A DNA stretch of 18,533 nt from UBA6136 sp964344495. Its GTDB lineage: Bacteria > Pseudomonadota > Gammaproteobacteria > Methylococcales > Methylococcaceae. A model generated the notes under the pieces. It did no database searches. It saw only the letters and a list, made by a program, of their open reading frames with translations, and was not told where the DNA came from. Shown in pieces: positions 14,427 through 18,533 of this stretch. How positions within the stretch are numbered: the stretch's first letter is position 1; each line of letters starts with the position of its first letter. A program made the translations under genes and the position numbers. The stretch is taken from NCBI GenBank assembly GCA_964344495.1, contig CAYFNI010000044.1, positions 1 to 18,533 on the forward strand, in the 5' to 3' direction.

Positions 14427-14469
14427 AGCCCGCTGTCTTTCGAGAATGCATCACTTGGGTCAAGAATTG

Positions 14470-17400
14470 ATGAAAAACCGGTTCTGCAATAAGGCCCAGC
14501 GATGTCTGTCCGGCCGGTGTGGCATAGCGGGTTGGCTCCTGATCGGCTGGCTGGGCATCACCGGGTGGGTCTACGCATCCGGCCATGACCGCGACTGGAC
14601 CGTGACGGGTCACGGTGGACTTACGGTACAGGCGCAGGTGATCGGCGACCATGTGCGGATACAGTTCGAAAACCCGCGCGGTCAGGGGTATATCCTGGTA
14701 CGGAAGGTCTTTCGCAGAGCATTGCCCGAACGCTACCGGTTGCAGTACACCCGCCGTGCCGATCCTGGCTTGGAGACCGATGTCGAGTTCCGGCTGATTG
14801 ACCCGCCGGGCCGATCGGTCTGGTGGGTCAGGGACTATGCCAGCCAGCTGGGCAGCGCATCGACATTGATCGCGATGCCCTCCGCGGCCTTGGAGTATGC
14901 CTGGGGACCGGCTACTTCCGGGCTGCAGCGCAGTGGTTCGGCCGAGTGGGTGTTGACGCCCTTACAGGCGGGGCGGGGTACCGTCGAGATCGGGGCATTG
15001 CGGTTGGATGCCTTGCCGCGCTTGGCCGGTCCCGACCGTCCGGTCAGTATCGCCGCCTCCAGTGCAGTCAGCGAGCATCCCCCGCAGCAGGTGCTTGATG
15101 GTCGGCTGGAGACCAGCTGGGAAAGTGCGGGCGGTGACCCGAATGCGACCTTGACGCTGGATCTGGGAGGGCTACGTGCCCTCGGCGGGCTCTGGCTGGC
15201 GGGCTGCACCGACCGTCCGGCCAAGGCAGAACTCTGGGCTTCCGATGATGCCCGTCAATGGCGGCCCTGGAAACGTTCACTACGCGTGAGCGACAGGCGG
15301 TTCCCTGTCTATCTTCCCACCAGCGAAGCGCGCTTCGTGCAGTTACGCCTGTCCGGTGCCGACAGAGATCAGGCCTATTGCCTGCGGGAATGGTCGATGA
15401 TGCCAGCTACCGGGTCGGGGCACCCGAATGGCTTTCTTGCGGCGGTCGCCCAGGCGTCTCCCGAAGGACATTATCCTCAGTACCTGCTAGGGCAGCAGTC
15501 CTACTTCACGGTGTTCGGCAGCCCCGCAGGTGGACACCCGGCACTGCTGGACGAGGAGGGTAGAGTCGAATTTGACCGGGGTGGGTTCTCGGTCGAACCG
15601 TTTGTGTACTATCGCGACCAGTGGCTGTCCTGGCGACAGGTCACGCGTGAGCCGCGGCAGGTCGTGCCCGGCGTGCCGGTGCCCTCGGTCGCCTGGGCCC
15701 GGGATGGATTGCGGCTGGAGGTGACGGGTTACAAAGACCCTGCGCGTTCGACGCCCCGGGTACGTTACCGGATCAGTCACCACGGCGAGCACGCCGAACC
15801 GATTCGGCTGCTGTTGGCGATCCGGCCGATGCAGGTTAATCCCCCGTGGCAATCCCTGAACATGATTGGCGGCTTCTCGCCCATCCGGCGTCTCGAGTGG
15901 TCCAAGGGCATGGTCTTGGTCAATCAGGCCCAAGCCCTCATACCCTCCATGCCGCCGGCGACGTTTGGCGTGCAGCCGTTTGATCAGGGCGATCTGGTCG
16001 AAGAACTGAAGGCGGGACGGCTTCCGACAGAGGTGGTGGGCGAGGATGCGCTGGGTTTCCTGTCTGGCGCCCTGTCATGGTCGTGGCAACTGCCTCCAAA
16101 CGGCGAACAGACACTTGAGATCGAACAACTCGCGGCGGCAGAGAGTCCTCCGCCGGCCCCGCGCGCAGCGGCGGTGAGGGGGGATGCTCAAGACCCATTG
16201 GCAAGGGCCTTGGTGGACTGGCAGCAGCAACTTCCGTCCGATCTGTTCATCGGTCCTGCGGCTGCCCAGCCCCTGATCGATACGGTACGGGCTAATCTCG
16301 GCTTCATCCTCATCAACCGTGACCCACCCGCCCTGCAACCGGGTCCCAGAACCTATGCCCGGGCCTGGATTCGGGATGGTGCGGTGATGTCGTCGGCGTT
16401 GCTCAGTCTGGGCCATGCCCGGCCGGCGCGTGAGTTCATCGAATGGTATGCGCACTACCAGAACGCAGACGGCAGCCTGCCGTGCTGTGTGGATCGGCGC
16501 GGGGCCGATCCGCTAGCCGAGCATGACAGCCACGGCGAATATCTTTATTCGATTGCGGAGTACGTGCGTTATACCCGCGACCTCGACTGGCTGCGGCGAC
16601 AATGGCCGTCGGCGCTCAGAGCGGTGGCAGCCATCAAGCGGTTGCGGGAGTCGCAGATGACGGCTGCTTATCGCAGCGGCAAGCGCTCGGCCTTCTATGG
16701 GCTCATGCCCGCCTCGATCAGTCATGAAGGCTATGCCGGTCATCCGGTCCATGCCTTCTGGGATGACTTCTGGACTCTGCGTGGTCTCAAGGATGCGGTG
16801 TGGCTGGCCGAGATGCTGGGTGATCGGGCGCAAGCGCCGAGACTGGTCCGTTTGCGGGATGCATTCCGTGCAAGCCTGTATCGGGCCGTCCACTGGACCC
16901 TCCAGCATCGACAGGTCGCGTATTTTCCGGCCTCGGTCGAGTTGGGTGACTTTGATGTCAACGCCACCGCCGCGATCATCAATCTGGCCGGCGAAGGCGG
17001 TTCGCTACCGATGGCTGCCATTGATCGTACCTTCGACGAGTATGGCGACTATGTCCGCAAGCGTCAGGCCGGTGAGGTGGCATGGGACGCCTACACACCG
17101 TATGAACTGCGTTCGGTCGAGGCGCTGGTGCGGCTGGGGCGTCGTGAGCAAGCCTGGCGCCTGCTGGATGTCCTGCTGGCCGGACAGCGGCCGTCGGCAT
17201 GGCGCCAGTGGGCTGAGGTGGTCTGGAAGCAGCCGGCCGCGCCGAAGTTCATCGGCGATATGCCGCATGCCTGGATTGGTGCGGAATCCATCCGTGCCAT
17301 CCGCGCCCTGTTTGCTTACGAGCGCGAAGAGGATGCGTCTCTGGTACTAGCGGCAGGTATTCCGGAGGTCTGGCTGGCGACGGGGGAGCCGATCGGCGTC

Positions 17401-17634
17401 ACGCGTCTGCCGACCCCGTATGGCGCGCTTACCTATCGCCTGCGACAGGTCGGAACGGACACATGGCAGTTACACATCGAGGGGTCGGAAACGGTGCCCG
17501 GCGGCTGGCGCATTGCGCTTCCCCCTGAACGAACGCTGCGGAGCCTCGAGGTGAATGGCAGGCCCAGTCAGGCATTTACGGCGCATGAGGCGCGGGTGGA
17601 ACGGGTGCCCGCCGAAGTGACCTTGCGTTTTTGA
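14470..17634 (+). CDS. Exported F5/8C-domain, glycosidase-like (alpha/alpha-barrel) protein
   Basis: 1054 aa from ATG 14470, chosen because MKNRFCNKAQRCLSGRCG is followed by a hydrophobic stretch (18-36) and a signal-peptidase-like VYA/S site; the frame is open to 14197 but overlaps the divergent gene. After an N-terminal beta region (40-185), residues about 191-305 resemble an F5/8 type C (discoidin) domain: VLDGRLETSWES, LTLDLGG, ARFVQLRLSG. A middle beta region (320-555) leads to a helical six-hairpin-type domain (about 575-960) with RTYARAWIRDGAVM (627-640), EHDSHGEYLYSIAEY (684-698), HAFWDDFWTLRGLKDA (761-776), AWDAYTPYELRSVEAL (871-886) and MPHAWIGAESIRA (931-943). These recall GH15/GH63-like and debranching-type enzymes. 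D636, E690 and E879 are candidate catalytic acids, by inference. The C-terminus (965-1054) is a small beta domain. It likely acts on a glucan or exopolysaccharide in the periplasm or outside; the substrate is unknown. Confidence 0.8.
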   Translation: MKNRFCNKAQRCLSGRCGIAGWLLIGWLGITGWVYASGHDRDWTVTGHGGLTVQAQVIGDHVRIQFENPRGQGYILVRKVFRRALPERYRLQYTRRADPGLETDVEFRLIDPPGRSVWWVRDYASQLGSASTLIAMPSAALEYAWGPATSGLQRSGSAEWVLTPLQAGRGTVEIGALRLDALPRLAGPDRPVSIAASSAVSEHPPQQVLDGRLETSWESAGGDPNATLTLDLGGLRALGGLWLAGCTDRPAKAELWASDDARQWRPWKRSLRVSDRRFPVYLPTSEARFVQLRLSGADRDQAYCLREWSMMPATGSGHPNGFLAAVAQASPEGHYPQYLLGQQSYFTVFGSPAGGHPALLDEEGRVEFDRGGFSVEPFVYYRDQWLSWRQVTREPRQVVPGVPVPSVAWARDGLRLEVTGYKDPARSTPRVRYRISHHGEHAEPIRLLLAIRPMQVNPPWQSLNMIGGFSPIRRLEWSKGMVLVNQAQALIPSMPPATFGVQPFDQGDLVEELKAGRLPTEVVGEDALGFLSGALSWSWQLPPNGEQTLEIEQLAAAESPPPAPRAAAVRGDAQDPLARALVDWQQQLPSDLFIGPAAAQPLIDTVRANLGFILINRDPPALQPGPRTYARAWIRDGAVMSSALLSLGHARPAREFIEWYAHYQNADGSLPCCVDRRGADPLAEHDSHGEYLYSIAEYVRYTRDLDWLRRQWPSALRAVAAIKRLRESQMTAAYRSGKRSAFYGLMPASISHEGYAGHPVHAFWDDFWTLRGLKDAVWLAEMLGDRAQAPRLVRLRDAFRASLYRAVHWTLQHRQVAYFPASVELGDFDVNATAAIINLAGEGGSLPMAAIDRTFDEYGDYVRKRQAGEVAWDAYTPYELRSVEALVRLGRREQAWRLLDVLLAGQRPSAWRQWAEVVWKQPAAPKFIGDMPHAWIGAESIRAIRALFAYEREEDASLVLAAGIPEVWLATGEPIGVTRLPTPYGALTYRLRQVGTDTWQLHIEGSETVPGGWRIALPPERTLRSLEVNGRPSQAFTAHEARVERVPAEVTLRF

Positions 17635-17654
17635 TCTGCGCGGGCGGTTGTTGT

Positions 17655-18335
17655 TTATCCACCAGAATCCACTGACTGCAGGGCTTTGCCCAGCAGGCGA
17701 AGCAGCGGCAGGGCGGCGTTCTCGACACTGGCGCCACAGGCGATGAGACCATCTTCGTGGCCGCCCATGGCCAAAACCGGGGCTTTCGTTTTCATCAACA
17801 ATGCCCCGATTGCACGGGCCATTTCAGGGGTTCCATAGCCGGCGGATGGGTCAGTCATGGGGATGCCGAGTCGATCCGACTGTTGCCAGAGTTGCGGGCT
17901 GTGAACGTGCAGCACGTAGTCGATGACCGGATCGGTCTGATACACCGCGGCATGTGTCATGGCCTCGGACGATGGCTTGATCGGCCCATGCGCGGTGAGG
18001 CGGTTGTGTTCGAACTGGCATTCATCCACCACGCAGTAGTCACGGCTTGTGAGTTGGGGTAGCGCTCCGGTCTGGCTGCCGCTGATGAGGAACTGCGCGC
18101 CTGATAGGCGTCGGCTGACGTTGCCATAGGCAAGACCACCATAGTGGGCCGGGTTTTGCCCAATGAGTCCGAGGCGATGGAGCAGGGTTCGCCAGCCGTC
18201 CAACTCGGAACAAACGGCCCAATCCGGCGGTGCCGCGGGGCGGAATTGGAGTGAAAACTGGATCACACCTTCATGCCGCGATCCGGGGTTCAGAGGGGCT
18301 TCGGCGCTTGTGGAGTGGGGATCTTCGTTCGGCAT
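17655..18335 (-). CDS. Class II aldolase/adducin family protein
   Basis: 226 aa. Class II aldolase elements are intact: the phosphate-handle region GGLAYGNVSRRL (66-77), FLISGSQTG (82-90), KPSSEAMTHAAVY (120-132) with E124 as the likely catalytic acid, the metal pair in HVH (143-145), and a distal histidine in MGGHEDGLIACG (190-201). Relatives cleave sugar phosphates such as fuculose- or ribulose-phosphate or act in methionine salvage; the substrate cannot be told, and no sugar-kinase partner is present. The N-terminus (1-40) is a polar, proline-rich extension. ATG 18335 is the only possible start before a stop upstream, yet no Shine-Dalgarno precedes it. It is convergent with the exported protein gene (20 bp between stops) and divergent from the tRNA promoter. 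Confidence 0.85.
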   Translation of the reverse strand: MPNEDPHSTSAEAPLNPGSRHEGVIQFSLQFRPAAPPDWAVCSELDGWRTLLHRLGLIGQNPAHYGGLAYGNVSRRLSGAQFLISGSQTGALPQLTSRDYCVVDECQFEHNRLTAHGPIKPSSEAMTHAAVYQTDPVIDYVLHVHSPQLWQQSDRLGIPMTDPSAGYGTPEMARAIGALLMKTKAPVLAMGGHEDGLIACGASVENAALPLLRLLGKALQSVDSGG

Positions 18336-18348
18336 AGGACAATTTAAG

Positions 18349-18376
18349 GTGAAAAATTACGCGTCTCCTTTATAAT
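18349..18376 (+). promoter_or_regulatory. Promoter for tRNA-Leu
   Basis: A perfect -10 TATAAT (18371-18376) follows a 16-base spacer from GTGAAA (18349-18354, four of six -35 matches). The sequence after the -10 is GC-rich (ACGGCC), as in stable-RNA promoters under stringent control. Transcription would start near 18383, giving a leader of about 96 bases before the tRNA. Confidence 0.65.
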
Positions 18377-18478
18377 ACGGCCATGATTTGCAGGACCGAT
18401 TGCGGCCTGCCCATTCAGGCGGCTATCTGCTGTGACCTTGCTCCAACGTCCGCAAGGGATGCAGCCGAGATCCAACAC

Positions 18479-18533
18479 GCGAATGTGGCGAAACTGGTAG
18501 ACGCGCTGGATTTAGGTTCCAGTGGGGTAACCC
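18479..18533 (+). tRNA. tRNA-Leu (anticodon UAG), 3' part cut by window end
   Basis: The sequence from 18479 matches the first 55 bases of a class II leucine tRNA. The 5' acceptor strand is GCGAATG, then TG, then the D-arm GCGAAACTGGTAGACGC, and the anticodon stem CTGGA/TCCAG closes a 7-base loop TTTAGGT with anticodon TAG. The long variable arm begins (TGGGGTAACCC) before the window ends. The 3' acceptor strand and T-arm are missing, so pairing of the acceptor stem cannot be checked. It reads CUA and, by wobble, CUG codons. Confidence 0.93.

Overview
The window looks like a GC-rich chromosomal segment of a gammaproteobacterium. The evidence is an HflD homologue, the ybbP-ybbA/tesA block, a GlnK-type PII protein and a DUF3683-type FAD/Fe-S dehydrogenase. 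The genus cannot be fixed from sequence alone. It holds housekeeping and accessory genes. I see no CRISPR array, insertion sequence, phage module or toxin-antitoxin pair. The one clear assembly defect is a 10-N gap at 2425-2434.

Left part (1-6315). A MarR regulator with a four-cysteine tail (+) converges on a very large minus-strand FAD-linked dehydrogenase/iron-sulfur oxidoreductase (about 4919 down to 908). That gene is interrupted by the N gap, and homologous linker sequence appears on both sides of the gap. Upstream of it on the minus strand lie a GlnK-type PII protein and a membrane-anchored protein with a C-terminal J domain.

Middle (6316-12544). A small single-pass membrane protein with an SH3-like tail (+) converges on ybbP (-). 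ybbP overlaps ybbA by the tetranucleotide ATGA, and together they encode an ABC exporter-type permease/ATPase pair. Six bases from the ybbA start, a plus-strand cluster runs the other way: tesA (periplasmic GDSL thioesterase/lysophospholipase), a HopJ-family protein, a CDP-archaeol-synthase-like membrane protein, and hflD. The spacings (16, 21 and 52 bp) suggest one operon with an envelope/lipid flavour.

Right part (12557-18533). A pterin-4a-carbinolamine dehydratase (-), an HPF/RaiA-family ribosome-associated protein (+) with a textbook terminator, an RDD membrane protein (-) whose C-terminus is encoded inside that terminator, and a 63-aa two-helix membrane protein (-). These are followed by a 1054-aa exported protein with an F5/8C-like domain and an alpha/alpha-barrel glycosidase-like domain (+), a class II aldolase/adducin protein (-), and a strong promoter leading to a tRNA-Leu(UAG) cut by the window end.

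Most gene pairs are convergent or divergent, so the window is a patchwork of short transcription units. No single undescribed system is obvious. The best leads are the cysteine-tailed MarR protein, the large exported glycosidase-like protein, the gene/terminator overlap at 13656-13671, and the anomaly at the gap.
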